Shown piece by piece: positions 10,752 to 20,300 of a DNA stretch of 64,000 nucleotides. Positions within the stretch are counted from its first letter, which is position 1. Each line of letters starts with the position of its first letter. The DNA comes from DATBVX01 sp963724625 (GTDB lineage Bacteria; Pseudomonadota; Gammaproteobacteria; Steroidobacterales; Steroidobacteraceae). The notes under the pieces were generated by a model. It saw only the letters and a program-made list of their open reading frames with translations. It was not told where the DNA came from and did not search any database. Location: contig CAVRVO010000014.1 in the NCBI GenBank assembly GCA_963724625.1, positions 1 to 64,000 on the forward strand. Reading direction: 5' to 3'. The position numbers and the translations under genes are program-made.

Positions 10752-11640
10752 TCACTGTGTCATTCCCGGCGATTCCTTCTTGCGCGCGCGCCGGCCGTCT
10801 TCCATGGCCATGCGCTTGGGATCGGGCACGGCGTCGGGCAATGCCGCCAGAATACCGTCGAACAGCTCGCGCAGCTCTTCCTTGAACTCGGCATGTGGAA
10901 ACAGGTACAGCTCGTTGCGCTGAATGCCCTCGAGCACGCGCTTGGCCACATCGACCGGTGCCATGCCGACCGACAACACCTGATCGAGCCGCGCGATATC
11001 CTCCTTGCTCACGCGGTAACCGCTGCGGGCGAGGTGATTCGGACGGCTGAACACGGCTTCATGGATATTGCTGCGCACGAAGCCCGGGCACAGGACCGAG
11101 ACGCCGATGTTGTGGGGTGCCAGGTCATAGCGCAACGACGCCGTCAGCCCGAAGACCGCGAACTTCGACGCGCGATAGATGCCCATGCCCGGGCCGACGA
11201 TCAGCCCGGCCATGGAGGCGGTGTTCACGATGTGACCGCCCTCGCCGTGCGCCTTGATGCGCGGCACGAAGCTCTGGATGCCGTTGATCACGCCATCGAC
11301 GTTGACGCCCATGATCCAGTCCCAGTCCTCGTAGGTCGCCTGGTCCATCGGGCCGAAGATGCTGACGCCCGCGTTGTTGCAGACCACGTGCACCTTGCCG
11401 AACACGCGCACGGTCTCTTCCGCCGCGCGCTCCATAGCCTTGCGGTCGGTGACATCGAGCTCGATGGCATGCACGTTACGGCCCGCGCTTTGCAACGCGG
11501 TGAGCGCGCTGTCCAGGTGATCACGGCGGATGTCAGCGATGACGACCTTCATGCCCGCGGCCGTGAGAACCTTCGCGAGCCCCAGGCCGATCCACTGCCG
11601 CCCCCGTCACGAAAGCAACCTTGCCTTGTACTTCTTTCAT
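10752..11640 (-). CDS. short-chain dehydrogenase/reductase, LigD/LigL-like, one frameshift
   Basis: A cytoplasmic NAD(P)-dependent alcohol dehydrogenase. The start MKEVQGKVAFVTG at 11640 carries the nucleotide-binding glycine motif, then one base is lost near 11595 and the protein continues as 'MKVVIADIRRDHLDSAL'. NNAG, a catalytic Ser (VNTASMAGL) and Tyr-X-X-X-Lys (YRASK) are present. The C-terminal block 'KRVLEGIQRNELYLFPHAEF' is shared with the other SDRs here and, from memory, with the C-alpha dehydrogenases LigD/LigL that oxidise lignin beta-aryl ether alcohols. The ATG overlaps the stop of the upstream SDR (ATGA), so the two are co-translated. The substrate is inference. Confidence 0.82.
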
Positions 11641-12688
11641 GTTCCCCCCTCGTCCGCGGTTACTTCGCTCTGCGCGCACGCCCGCGGCGCACAGTGCGCT
11701 TCGTGGAATTCGTGCGTGAACCGGACTTCTTTGCCGTCCTCGAACGGCCGTGTCCGGGAGGTGCGCGCGCGGCGCGCCCTACGCTCCGCCAGGCGGCGAT
11801 CGCGCTCGGCCGCGAACATCGGGTGCCGCACTACGGCCGCGCAGGCAGCGACTCGATCCGCCGGCGCTTTCTCACGTGGAAATGACGCCAGAATTGCCTC
11901 GAAACGCTCGCGCAGGCCGGCCTCATACTCCGAGTGGGTCAGAATGTAGAGATCGTTGTGCTGGATGCCGCGCAACACGCGCCGGCCGACTTCGAGCGGA
12001 TCCATACCCGTCGGCAGCACCTGCTCGCGCATGACATCCCCTGGGGCGTCGCTGACGAGCGCACGGAATCGCGTCTTGCGGTAGCGCGCCGGCCGTGAGT
12101 TCTCACCTTCGAAGATGGAGGGTATTGACGAGGCCGGGCACAGCACGGACACGCCAATGTCGTGCGGCGCGAGCTCGATGCGCAGCGTTTCCATGAAGCC
12201 CACCAGCGCATACTTGGTGGTGATGTAGATGCCACCGACTGCGGCAAGGAGGCCCGACATGGAAGAGGTGGTGACGATGTGACCGCCTTCGCCGTGCGCG
12301 AGCATGCGCGGCAGGAAGGTCTGCACGCCGTTGATGGCGCCGCCCACGTTGACCGCAAGCGCCCAGTCCCAGTCGTCGTAACTCGCCTCCAGCAGCGAGC
12401 CGAAGACGCCGACACCGGCGTTGTTGCAAAGGACATCCGCTGCCGAAGACGCGCTCGGTCTCCTCGGCCGCCCGCACCATGGCTTCGCGGTCGGTAACAT
12501 CCAGGCGGATCGCGTGCACGCGCGCCGGGCTCGACCGAAAGTGCTTCGGCGCGGTGTCGAGGTGATCCTGGCTCACGTCTGCGATCACGACCTTCATGCC
12601 GGCCGCGCAGAAGAGTTCGCGCCATGCCGAAGCCTATGCCGCTCGCACCGCCCGTGATGAACGCCACCTTGCCGGTAAGATCTTTCAT
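11637..12688 (-). CDS. short-chain dehydrogenase/reductase, LigD/LigL-like, two frameshifts
   Basis: It starts at the ATG at 12688 (MKDLTGKVAFITGGASGIGF), with GGAG ten bases upstream. The frame shifts near 12600 and 12440, rejoining at 'CNNAGVGVFGSLLEASYDDW'. The catalytic Ser lies in TTSSMSGLL, Tyr/Lys in YITTK, and the shared C-terminal block is 'RRVLRGIQHNDLYILTHSEY'. The reading frame then runs about 60 residues past the usual end in an Arg-rich tail, so the stop at 11637 may itself be affected by an indel. It sits 13 bp behind an MFS gene and overlaps the next SDR by four bases. Its similarity to LigD-type C-alpha dehydrogenases is recognised from memory, not computed. Confidence 0.8.
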
Positions 12689-12701
12689 TGCTGTTTCTCC
12701 A

Positions 12702-14079
12702 TCACACCCAGGCGCGCGCGCGCACGACGCTGGCCGCGTACGGGCGCATGCCATACCAGACCACGAAAGCCGCCACGGGACCGAGGACGGCGGCGGTCGA
12801 CGGCCAGCGAGTACGGCAGCGCCGCTTCGGAGCCGAAGACATGATCGGTGAGCAGCGCGACCACGAGCGGTCCGAGCCCGAAACCGATCAGGTTGAAGAC
12901 CGCGAGATACAGCGCCGTCACCTGCCCGCGCATGGGATTGGGCGTGATGGTCTGCAACGCCGCGTTCTGCGGCCCCGGTCCAGAGAACCAAAGAACGTAT
13001 TCAGCGCGATGAACCCGAGTGCCCAGTACGCGTTCGACATCAACGGAAAGAGAATCGAAGCGGGCACCACCGCAAGCGTCGCGATGAGCACGACGCGCAG
13101 GTTTGCATCGGCGTGGCCGCGCCGGGCCAAGCGCTCGGCCAGCGCGCCACCGCAAACCAGGCCAAGCGGCGCGACGGTCAGCAGGATCAGCCCCTGCGAC
13201 CAGCCGACTTCGCCGATGGACCAGCCGAACTTGCGTATGAAAAAGGTTGCGAATCCACAGGCTCGTGCCGAAAGCGAGCAGCGCCTTGAGTCCGGTACCG
13301 ATGAAGAGCGGGCCGAAGGCTTTCCAATCCTCGCGCAGGAAGCGCGCGATCTCACGTACCGGCAGTGCACGGCGCCGGCCCTGCTGGTTCGGCACAGGCA
13401 AAGTCGCAAAGCCGCGCCGCACCGGCTCGCGCACGGTCCCCAGCAACGCTGCGACCAGGAGTCCCGGCAGCCCGACGATGAAGAACGTGAGCTGCCACGG
13501 CCGCAGCGTCCCGACCAGGGGCAGCGTCACGTCAGGCCGCGAGGAGACGAGCTCGATCACGCTGCCGCCGAGAATCAGCGCCAGGCCGGAACCGAACATG
13601 AAGCCGAAGTTGAGCACCGCGATGGCCTGCGGGAGCCGCTCTCGCGGGAACATGTCGCTGAGCATCGAATAGGTTGCCGGGCCATTGCAGGACTCGCCGA
13701 CGCCCACGCCGACGCGTGCCACGAACAGCTGCCAGAAGTTCTGCGCCATGCCGCACAGCGCCGTCATCACGCTCCAGCTCGCGATGCCGACGGTGACGAT
13801 CAGTCGCCGGCTGTAGGTGTCGACCAGGCGCGAGATCGGAATGCCCACCAGCACGTAGAAGCTCACGAAGGCGAAACCGATCAACACGCTGATCTCGGTA
13901 TCCGTCAGCTGCAGATCGTGCTTGATCGGTCCCACCAGCAACGCCAGGATCTGCCGGTCGAGATAGTTGAAGAGCAGCGCCACCGCGAACACGCCGACCG
14001 CGTACCACGCGCGCGCTGGGCTCGGCCAGTTCGACTCCGCGGTGGGCGCCCGAGTGGTGGTGATGGCTTGATCGTTCAT
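12702..14079 (-). CDS. MFS transporter, Spinster-like, frameshifts in the second half (paralogue 2 of 3)
   Basis: It begins at the ATG at 14079 (MNDQAITTTRAPTAESNWPS). The first half is in one frame, with 'LDRQILALLVGPIKHDLQLT', 'GIPISRLVDTYSRR' and 'ARVGVGVGESCNGPATYSML'. Between about 13290 and 12990 the true sequence is in another frame ('KFGWSIGEVGWSQGLILL'), after which the first frame returns at 'NPMRGQVTALYLAVFN'. A last shift gives a natural end 'FVVWYGMRPYAASVVRARAW' with a stop at 12702. Twelve membrane helices are expected. It starts 7 bp after paralogue 3 and is followed within 13 bp by an SDR, alternating transport and redox genes. Confidence 0.82.
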
Positions 14080-14086
14080 GCGATTC

Positions 14087-15508
14087 TCAAGCCCACGCTC
14101 GAGCGCGCCCGACACTCAGGCCGTACGGCTTGAGGCCGTACCAGGTGATGAAAATCGCGAGCGGCACGCTGATTGCGGCGGCACTCGACAGCGAGTAGCG
14201 CAGGTAGGATTCGTCCCCGAATACATAGTCGGTGAACAGCGCTACGAACAACGGGCCGAGCGCGTAACCGATCACGTTGAAGACGAACTGGAACAGCGCG
14301 CGCACCTGGCCACGCATTTCGTTCGGTGTGACGATCTGCAGGGCCGCGTTGCTGGGTCCGACGCCCAGGGAAGCAATGAACTGGGTGGCCGCGAACAGCA
14401 GCAGCGCGAGCTCGGGGGTCGGCATCAGCGGAAACAAAGTTGCCGGCAACAGCGTGCCGATCGTCGCGATCAGCGTCACCCGCATGTTCGAGTCATCGTA
14501 GCCCTGCTTCGTGTAACGCTCGGCCAGCCAGCTGCCCGACATCAGGCCGAGCGGCGACACGACCAACATGATGAGGCCCTGCGCAAAGCCGATCTGCGGC
14601 ACAGTCCAGCCGTAGGTGCGCATGAATAGCGCGGGCACCCAGAGTGTCGTGCCGAACAACAGCAGTGTTTTCACGCCCATGGCGCCGAAGATCGGCACAA
14701 AGGTCTTCCAGTCCTCGCGGAGGAAGCGGGCGATCAGCTTGACGGGAACCGCCTGCGTTCGGCCGTGCACGCCATCGGCACGCGAAATCCGGCCGCGGCG
14801 CCTCGGTTCGTGCACGGTGGCCATGATCGCTGCGAGCACGAGGCCGGGCAGCCCGACTGCGAAGAACACCAGCTGCCAGGAACGAATCGCGCCGATCACG
14901 GGCAACACCAGCGGCGGCATGCCGGAGACGAGTTGCACCACGCTGCCGCCGACGATGTAGGCCAGACCGCTGCCATAGAAGAAGCCGATGCTCAGCACCG
15001 CCATCGCGCGCGGCAGTTTTTCCGTTGGAAAAGAGTCCGTCAGGATCGAATACGTGGCCGGTGCGAAGGAGGACTCGCCGGCGCCGACACCGACGCGCGC
15101 CCAGAACAGCTGCCAATAACTGTGCGCCACTCCGCACAGCGCGGTCATTACGCTCCAGAACGCGATGCCCAGGCCGACGATGAGCCTGCGGCTGTGGACA
15201 TCGGCGAGGCGCGCAATCGGCAGGCCGAGAAAGGCGTAGAAGAAGACGAAGGCGAAGCCGATGAGCAGGCTGATCTGCGTATCGCTCAGCCCGAGATCGT
15301 GCTTGATGGGCTCGACCAGGAGCGCAAGGATGCTGCGATCGATCGTCGCGATGAGTAGCGCCACAGAGAGCACCGCGAGCGCGTACCACGCGCGTCGCGG
15401 ATGCGGCCACGCGTTGCTGGAAGCCTCGGCCGTGGTATCGGCGCTCAATTCTGGCTCTTGGATTGCCGCGCAGACTCGACAAACTTGAAGCCGAGGAGCC
15501 GGGGGCAC
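14087..15508 (-). CDS. MFS transporter, Spinster-like, intact (paralogue 3 of 3)
   Basis: A complete 473-residue carrier with about twelve hydrophobic segments. It shares 'IDRSILALLVEPIKHDLGLS', 'LGLPIARLADVHSRR', 'ARVGVGAGESSFAPATYSIL' and 'NEMRGQVRALFQFVFN' with the two neighbours, which makes the three recent or repeated duplicates with divergent loops. No ATG is available. The GTG at 15508 is the furthest start, but the first 25 residues look unlike a transporter, and a TTG just before 'SADTTAEASS' may be the real start. It follows the aconitase-X small subunit by about 70 bp and leads the MFS-SDR part of the train. Confidence 0.88.
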   Translation of the reverse strand: MPPAPRLQVCRVCAAIQEPELSADTTAEASSNAWPHPRRAWYALAVLSVALLIATIDRSILALLVEPIKHDLGLSDTQISLLIGFAFVFFYAFLGLPIARLADVHSRRLIVGLGIAFWSVMTALCGVAHSYWQLFWARVGVGAGESSFAPATYSILTDSFPTEKLPRAMAVLSIGFFYGSGLAYIVGGSVVQLVSGMPPLVLPVIGAIRSWQLVFFAVGLPGLVLAAIMATVHEPRRRGRISRADGVHGRTQAVPVKLIARFLREDWKTFVPIFGAMGVKTLLLFGTTLWVPALFMRTYGWTVPQIGFAQGLIMLVVSPLGLMSGSWLAERYTKQGYDDSNMRVTLIATIGTLLPATLFPLMPTPELALLLFAATQFIASLGVGPSNAALQIVTPNEMRGQVRALFQFVFNVIGYALGPLFVALFTDYVFGDESYLRYSLSSAAAISVPLAIFITWYGLKPYGLSVGRARAWA

Positions 15509-15578
15509 TCCGCCGGACTGGAGAAGCCGCTCGCGGTCCAGTCGGCCTTACCGGGGACGACGTGCGCCGTGGCGACAT

Positions 15579-16023
15579 TCATGCGGTGGCGCCCACGCGG
15601 GCAGCGGCCTTGCGGACCTCGACGATGCCGCGATCGGCATCCACTTTCACCCAGTCGCCGGTCTCGATGACTGTGAGCGGGTCCTGGTCGAGATCGGTGA
15701 TGGAGGGCACACGCATCACCACGGCACCGAGCGCGATCTTGGTCGTCATCTCATTGAAGATCATCGCTTTCGGTGCCGTGCCCATCGAGCCGCGTCATGT
15801 GAAACACCGCAGACCAGCCCGAGGAGCCCTTCGCGCCGGGGAACACCAGGACCTTGTCCTTGAAGCTCACGCCGCGCAGCTCGTGGCGCGTCTCGATGAT
15901 GGTGCCCTGCGTCGGGTTGACGCCACCCCAGCCGGAAATCGTCTCGTTCGTCACCAGCGCCTCGCCTTCGGCGCTGCCGCCGACGACCTTGCGCCCGTGC
16001 AACGTGATCGTGCGCGCGCTCAT
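15579..16023 (-). CDS. aconitase X small (swivel, DUF126) subunit, one frameshift
   Basis: It starts MSARTITLHGRKVVGG at 16023, overlapping the large-subunit stop (ATGA). The domain has 'SAEGEALVTNETISGWGGVN', 'GVSFKDKVLVFPGAKGSSGW' and, after a one-base shift near 15790, 'MGTAPKAMIFNEMTTKIALG' and 'GDWVKVDADRGIVEV'. This is the beta-barrel swivel domain that closes over the active site of aconitase X. In this family it is either fused to the large domain or, as here, separate. Known products include hydroxyproline dehydratases in bacteria and phosphomevalonate dehydratase in archaea. The substrate is not decidable from sequence alone. Confidence 0.8.
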
Positions 16024-17309
16024 GGGGCTTCTCCCTTCCAGCGGCCGCTCAGCGCCGCATCGATGCAGTCCTTCGTGGAACCGAACCACGCCTCGATCCC
16101 CATGATCGCCGGCAGGTAATGGGTCTGCTTCGCCGAATCGAGCGCGGCCACTTTCGTTCCCGGTGGCACGGCCTGACTGATGGCCGAGCAGGTGTCGGTC
16201 ATCAGGACGCCGCCGGCGTCGCGGATCATCTTCGTGTAGCCGAGTCGCTCGGCCTCGGCTTTGACCACGCGCGAAGTGAAGATCCAGAGGCTGCAGTTGG
16301 CACTGACCTTGTGTCCCGCGAGCAGCGCGCACGCGTCCCGGATCTGTTCGAGTGAATAGTGCGGGCAGCCCAGCATCACGTAGTCGACCGCGGTGCTGTG
16401 ACCCGCTGGCGTTCAGCACCTCGTAGATCTTGCGCCGCTCGGCCTTGCCGTACGTGAACGTCTCGACGGCAGCTTTCGATCCGAGCGCGCGCTCGAGGCT
16501 CGGCGCTTCCGGAGTCACGCCGACGATGTGATACATCTCGACGCCGCCGGACGACGCGGCCGCGGCGCCGAAGTGCTTGTGCCGGATCAGGTCGGGCTCG
16601 CCGAAGCGGCCGACTGAGCACCGGAATGCGCTCGCCGCACCACCTCGCCCACGAAGTAGCCGAGCATGCCCCAGTCCATCACGCTCGCGACGTCGACCTC
16701 GACATCGATGCGGTGCGTCCCAAAGCGATTCTCGTCGCGGTGAAGGCCCCAATCGGGAATCTTGCCGGTCAGCATCGCGGCGCTGGTGCTCTCGCGGCCC
16801 TCCGTGTTGGTGCGCGCACCGATCACCGAATTGCAGTACACGACCGCGGACGATTCCATCCAGGCGCAGTGCTCGCCTCTGACGGGAACATTTCCCGCGA
16901 GATACGGCGTGCAGGTCTTCAGGATCCGGATGCCGCGATCCGCAGCGTCGTGCTCACTGTCCTGGCTGATCTTGAACGCCTCGGGTTGCCCCCGAGGCGC
17001 TGCCAGTTGTTCGGGATCGAGTCCGCCCTGCAGGTGGCAGCTGTGCACGGCGACGCGCGGCACCTCGACCACCTCGTCGCTGTCGAGATCGAAGTGCGAA
17101 AAGATGGCATCGTAGGAGTTGCCGCGATCCTTGTAGTAGTTCTGCAGGTACGGGTTCGACGAGCCCGGTACGCCCGCGACGTTGGTGGTGTCGACGAAGC
17201 GCTCCGCGCCCAGCGCTTCGGCGTAACGCACCAGCAGCTCCATCGCCTTTTGCCGCGCCTTGCCCTCGCGCCCGTCGAGCATGGCCTGTTCGCTGTCAGT
17301 GAGTTTCAT
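16020..17309 (-). CDS. aconitase X large (catalytic, DUF521) subunit, frameshifts
   Basis: A dehydratase subunit with ATG at 17309 and a strong AGGTGA ribosome site. It shows 'GAERFVDTTNVAGVPGSSNP', 'CTPYLAGNVPVRGEHCAWME', 'SSAVVYCNSVIGARTNTEGR' and 'DWGLHRDENRFGTHRIDVEV' in the first frame. It continues after a shift near 16625 with 'HIVGVTPEAPSLERALG', and after another near 16400 with 'VMLGCPHYSLEQIRDACALL' and 'LMTDTCSAISQAVPPGTKVA'. The cysteines in CTPY, YCNS, GCPH and DTCS are candidates for Fe-S ligands or catalytic residues. It is overlapped by four bases with the small subunit and by 14 bases with a short upstream remnant. A role in hydroxyproline-type breakdown is the default guess. 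Confidence 0.8.
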
Positions 17310-17455
17310 GGTCACCTGCCTGCAATTGCTTGCGAGCTTCATCGATGATGTACGCGTGGATGGCGTCCGCGTCCGCCTCGTTCAGCACGTCGGCGCGCGC
17401 CGCAGGGCGTCAGGACGAACAGCGTCAGGAGGAGAACAGGCGCGCGCCAGATCAT
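17296..17455 (-). pseudogene. remnant: signal peptide joined to the last helix of a quinoprotein cytochrome c domain
   Basis: The ATG at 17455 has a GGAAG ribosome site and starts a lipoprotein-like signal (MIWRAPVLLLTLFVLTPCGA). After about 20 residues and a one-base shift the sequence reads 'ADVLNEADADAIHAYIIDEA', then RKQLQ, and ends at 17296 inside the aconitase-X start. That second part is the typical end of the cytochrome domain in PQQ alcohol dehydrogenases; the intact one at 24.7 kb ends with the analogous 'SAQDVDKIRAYVIHRAHES'. The haem motif and propeller are missing, so an internal deletion of about 2 kb is the simplest explanation. A functional tiny lipoprotein is possible but less likely. 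Confidence 0.55.
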
Positions 17456-17480
17456 CGAAGCTTCCGTACCCGCACGGTCT

Positions 17481-17520
17481 CGAAAGAAAAGAGGCGCGCC
17501 GTGTTGCCGGACGCGCCTCG
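17481..17520 (-). terminator. intrinsic terminator of the TonB receptor gene
   Basis: GAGGCGCG at 17491-17498 pairs perfectly with CGCGCCTC at 17512-17519. Read on the minus strand, the hairpin is followed by TTTTCTTTCG, a U-rich tail. It lies 50-90 bp after the receptor stop and just before the next start at 17455, so it separates the receptor transcript from the aconitase-X operon. Confidence 0.75.
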
Positions 17521-17534
17521 GGTTCGAAGGATTC

Positions 17535-17555
17535 GGGCGCGCTTCGGGCGCGCCC
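17535..17555 (-). terminator. second GC-rich hairpin after the TonB receptor
   Basis: GGGCGCGC at 17535-17542 pairs with GCGCGCCC at 17548-17555 around a five-base loop, immediately after the receptor stop codon at 17569. There is no T tract of its own, so it may only stabilise the mRNA end or assist the terminator next to it. Confidence 0.35.
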
Positions 17556-17568
17556 TATCCGATCCGCA

Positions 17569-20028
17569 TTACTGGAAGTTGCGGGTGAACTGAACGTACC
17601 AGGTGCGCGGCATGCCGGGCTGACCTTCCAGCGTCGGCTGGCCGAACGCGGTCAGGTCGAACTTGTTGAGGTAGTAGTCCTCATCGGTCGCGTTGTCGAG
17701 ACCCACGGCCGCCTGCCAGGTGTTCTCCGGGCTGCCCCATTCGAGGCGCACGTTCAACAACGAGTACGACGCCGAGCAGAAGTCCTTCGCGCTGATGTTG
17801 TTTGCGGTGCCGGTCAGGTTCGTCTGCAGCCCCGGGCAGATTTCACTCTGTCCGTAGTAGTCGAGCCGTGGCGTCAGCTTGCTGCCGTTGCCCATGCCAA
17901 AGTCATAAGACATGCTGAAGCTCCAGTTGTACTTCGGCACGTAGATGGGTTCGTCGCTCGTGATCTTGGTCAGGGTCGGGTTGTTGAGCAGGCTCGGGTT
18001 GTCGAATTCATCGCCATTGAAGTCCGTGTATCCATACTGACCCGAGATATTGAGCGCATCCGTCGGCCGGAACGCGATCTCGAGCTCCGCGCCCTGGATA
18101 GTCGCCGGAATATTCTGATAGAACGTGCGTGACGTGACCGCGTTGCAAGTCTGGCCGAGCGAGTCGGTGAATATTCCATTCGGGTCGAGGTTGTACGCCG
18201 GCGGATTCGATCCGGGAATCAGCAGGCACTCTGTGCCACCGACCGGAAGGATGCGCTGGTTGTAGTCGATATAGAAAACGGCCAGGTTGGTACGCAGGCG
18301 CCGATCCGCCCAGTCCGCCTTCATGCCGACCTCGTACGAAGTCGCCTCCTCCCCGTCCACCTTTACGAACTGCGTGACTTGGAAGGGGCGCGGATTGAAG
18401 GCCTGCGGACGGTAGCCTGTAGCTGCCGAGGCATAAGCCATGAACGAGTCAGTGAACTTGTAGTCGATGCCGGCCTTCCAGTCGGTGTGATTCTCCGACG
18501 TGCTGAGGGTCGTGCGCACGATTGTGTTGTCGAAATTCTCGTCCTTGTCATCCTTCGAGTAGCGCAAGCCCGCTGTCAGGCTCAGCTTGTCGGTAATATC
18601 GAACACCGCGTGAGCATACGCCGACTGGTTCTTCGAGTCGGTCTTGTTGAGACCATTGACGAGGAACGGGCCAGGAACAAACGCCGGGATCGAGACCTGC
18701 TGGGCACTCTCCATATGTCCGTCGTAGTAGAAGGCACCCACAGTCCAGTCGATGAAGTTCGCCGCACGGCCGCTGATTCGCAGTTCGCCAGTGGTGCCCC
18801 TGAAAGTCTCGCGTCCGTCGACGGTTTGTTCGCCCAGTGGTGAGCCATCTGCGTCGGTGGCGAACTGGCTGGCGAAGTCGCTATAGGAACCGATGAGTTC
18901 GACGCGGAACGCCTCGCTCCCGTGCCAATCGGCCTTGGCCGAGTAGGTGTGCTGCTCGATCGACGTGACAGGCTTGAACCGGATTCCGCTCATCGGGTCG
19001 GAATAGGTCGCGAAGGTTGCTAACGGGCTGTTGGTGATGAAGCGCTCGTCATAGGGGACGCCGTAGGCCGCCACATTCCCCGCACTCCAGAAATTGAATG
19101 GCACCGGCAGCTGACCGGCGAAGGGACCCGTTGTGAGGCGGGAGATCGCCACCAGCGTGTCGGCCCGCGCCTCGGAGTTGTCATCCTCGATCTCGCCGGT
19201 CAACGTGAGATCGAATGCATCGCTCGGCGCAAAGCGCAGTTGCGCGCGCGCGCCTGACACGTCCGTGCCGCCCTGTGTGCCGGTCTGGCAATCGGACTTG
19301 CGGTTGTAGATCGTCTGCGGGAGCGTCCCGCCCGCGCTCGGGTACAGGCACTTGAAGTCGAACACTTTCTGATAACCATCAGCCTGCTTGGAGACACCGG
19401 TCACGCGTGCAAACACGTGGTCGGACAGCGCGAAATCATACGAGCCGCGAATGTCGATGCGATTGAACTGCCCGTAGGTCAGCGCAATGTGCCCGGTGTT
19501 GTCGCCCACCGGCTTCTTGCTGATGTAGCGAATGGCGCCGCCGAGCGAGCCGCGGCCAAACAGTGTGCCCTGCGGCCCGCGCAGGACTTCCACGCGCTCG
19601 AGGTCCATGAGATCCACCATCGAGCCCATCGTCATCGGGTGAATGATGTCGTCGAAATAGATGCCGACGCCCGGCTCGAACTCGGCGAGGAAGTCATACT
19701 GGCCGATGCCGCGGATGTAGGCGCTCATCGTGTTGCCGAACGCGGCCTGCGTCGGGCGCAGCGACAGGTTAGGCACGGTGTACGCAATCTGGTAAGCCTC
19801 GGTGAAATTGCGTTGCTTGATGTCCTCGGCCGTGATCGCGGTGATCGCGATCGGTGTCTCCTGCAACTTCTCTTCGCGGAACTGCGCGGTGACGATGATC
19901 TCCTCAAGAGCGCCCGCAGCGCTCGCGGAGACCTGGGCCTGCTGTTGCTGCGCCAGCGCAGTGGTCGCACCGAGCAGCAGCAGCGGAGCGGTGATGGTCA
20001 GGATCGCCGATGAGATGAATTTTTTCAT
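17569..20028 (-). CDS. TonB-dependent outer-membrane receptor, intact
   Basis: 819 residues in one frame. A signal peptide (residues 1-26, ending TTALA) is followed by a TonB box EEIIVTAQ at 42-49 and then the plug ('QETPIAITAITAEDIKQRNF', 'RVEVLRGPQGTLFGRGSLGG', 'AIRYISKKP'). The C-terminal barrel ends in 'MPRTWYVQFTRNFQ', with the terminal Phe/aromatic signature needed for outer-membrane insertion. It resembles the large receptor family of sphingomonads and aromatic-degrading gammaproteobacteria, used for uptake of substrates such as aromatic oligomers as well as siderophores. It has its own 272-bp leader region and its own terminator, so it is probably a single-gene transcript. The substrate is unknown; the location next to the GST operon suggests an aromatic. 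Confidence 0.93.
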   Translation of the reverse strand: MKKFISSAILTITAPLLLLGATTALAQQQQAQVSASAAGALEEIIVTAQFREEKLQETPIAITAITAEDIKQRNFTEAYQIAYTVPNLSLRPTQAAFGNTMSAYIRGIGQYDFLAEFEPGVGIYFDDIIHPMTMGSMVDLMDLERVEVLRGPQGTLFGRGSLGGAIRYISKKPVGDNTGHIALTYGQFNRIDIRGSYDFALSDHVFARVTGVSKQADGYQKVFDFKCLYPSAGGTLPQTIYNRKSDCQTGTQGGTDVSGARAQLRFAPSDAFDLTLTGEIEDDNSEARADTLVAISRLTTGPFAGQLPVPFNFWSAGNVAAYGVPYDERFITNSPLATFATYSDPMSGIRFKPVTSIEQHTYSAKADWHGSEAFRVELIGSYSDFASQFATDADGSPLGEQTVDGRETFRGTTGELRISGRAANFIDWTVGAFYYDGHMESAQQVSIPAFVPGPFLVNGLNKTDSKNQSAYAHAVFDITDKLSLTAGLRYSKDDKDENFDNTIVRTTLSTSENHTDWKAGIDYKFTDSFMAYASAATGYRPQAFNPRPFQVTQFVKVDGEEATSYEVGMKADWADRRLRTNLAVFYIDYNQRILPVGGTECLLIPGSNPPAYNLDPNGIFTDSLGQTCNAVTSRTFYQNIPATIQGAELEIAFRPTDALNISGQYGYTDFNGDEFDNPSLLNNPTLTKITSDEPIYVPKYNWSFSMSYDFGMGNGSKLTPRLDYYGQSEICPGLQTNLTGTANNISAKDFCSASYSLLNVRLEWGSPENTWQAAVGLDNATDEDYYLNKFDLTAFGQPTLEGQPGMPRTWYVQFTRNFQ

Positions 20029-20300
20029 GATCGATCGCCCTCGCAGACGGGGTGCCCCCCAGGTCGTTGTGGTCTAAATGGTACGGAACATGGCTCGCGC
20101 ATTCGGCAACACATCCAATGGATCGAACCCCATGCGTTCGTCCCGATTACAGCGCGACTTCAAGCACAATAGTCGATCCACAGCGAACGACGAGTCAACC
20201 CACAGCGCACCTAAGTACAGCTCACAGGTGCACTTGTGGTGTCCGAGCCACGTATATGAAAGGAATGTGGGCAGACAGGCCTCGCTCTCGAAATAGCACC

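Noticed and set aside
12688..14133. 481-codon open frame on plus strand opposite the second MFS gene
   Set aside because: Arg/His/Glu-rich text without any domain; an antisense shadow typical of high GC. The minus strand has clear MFS motifs.
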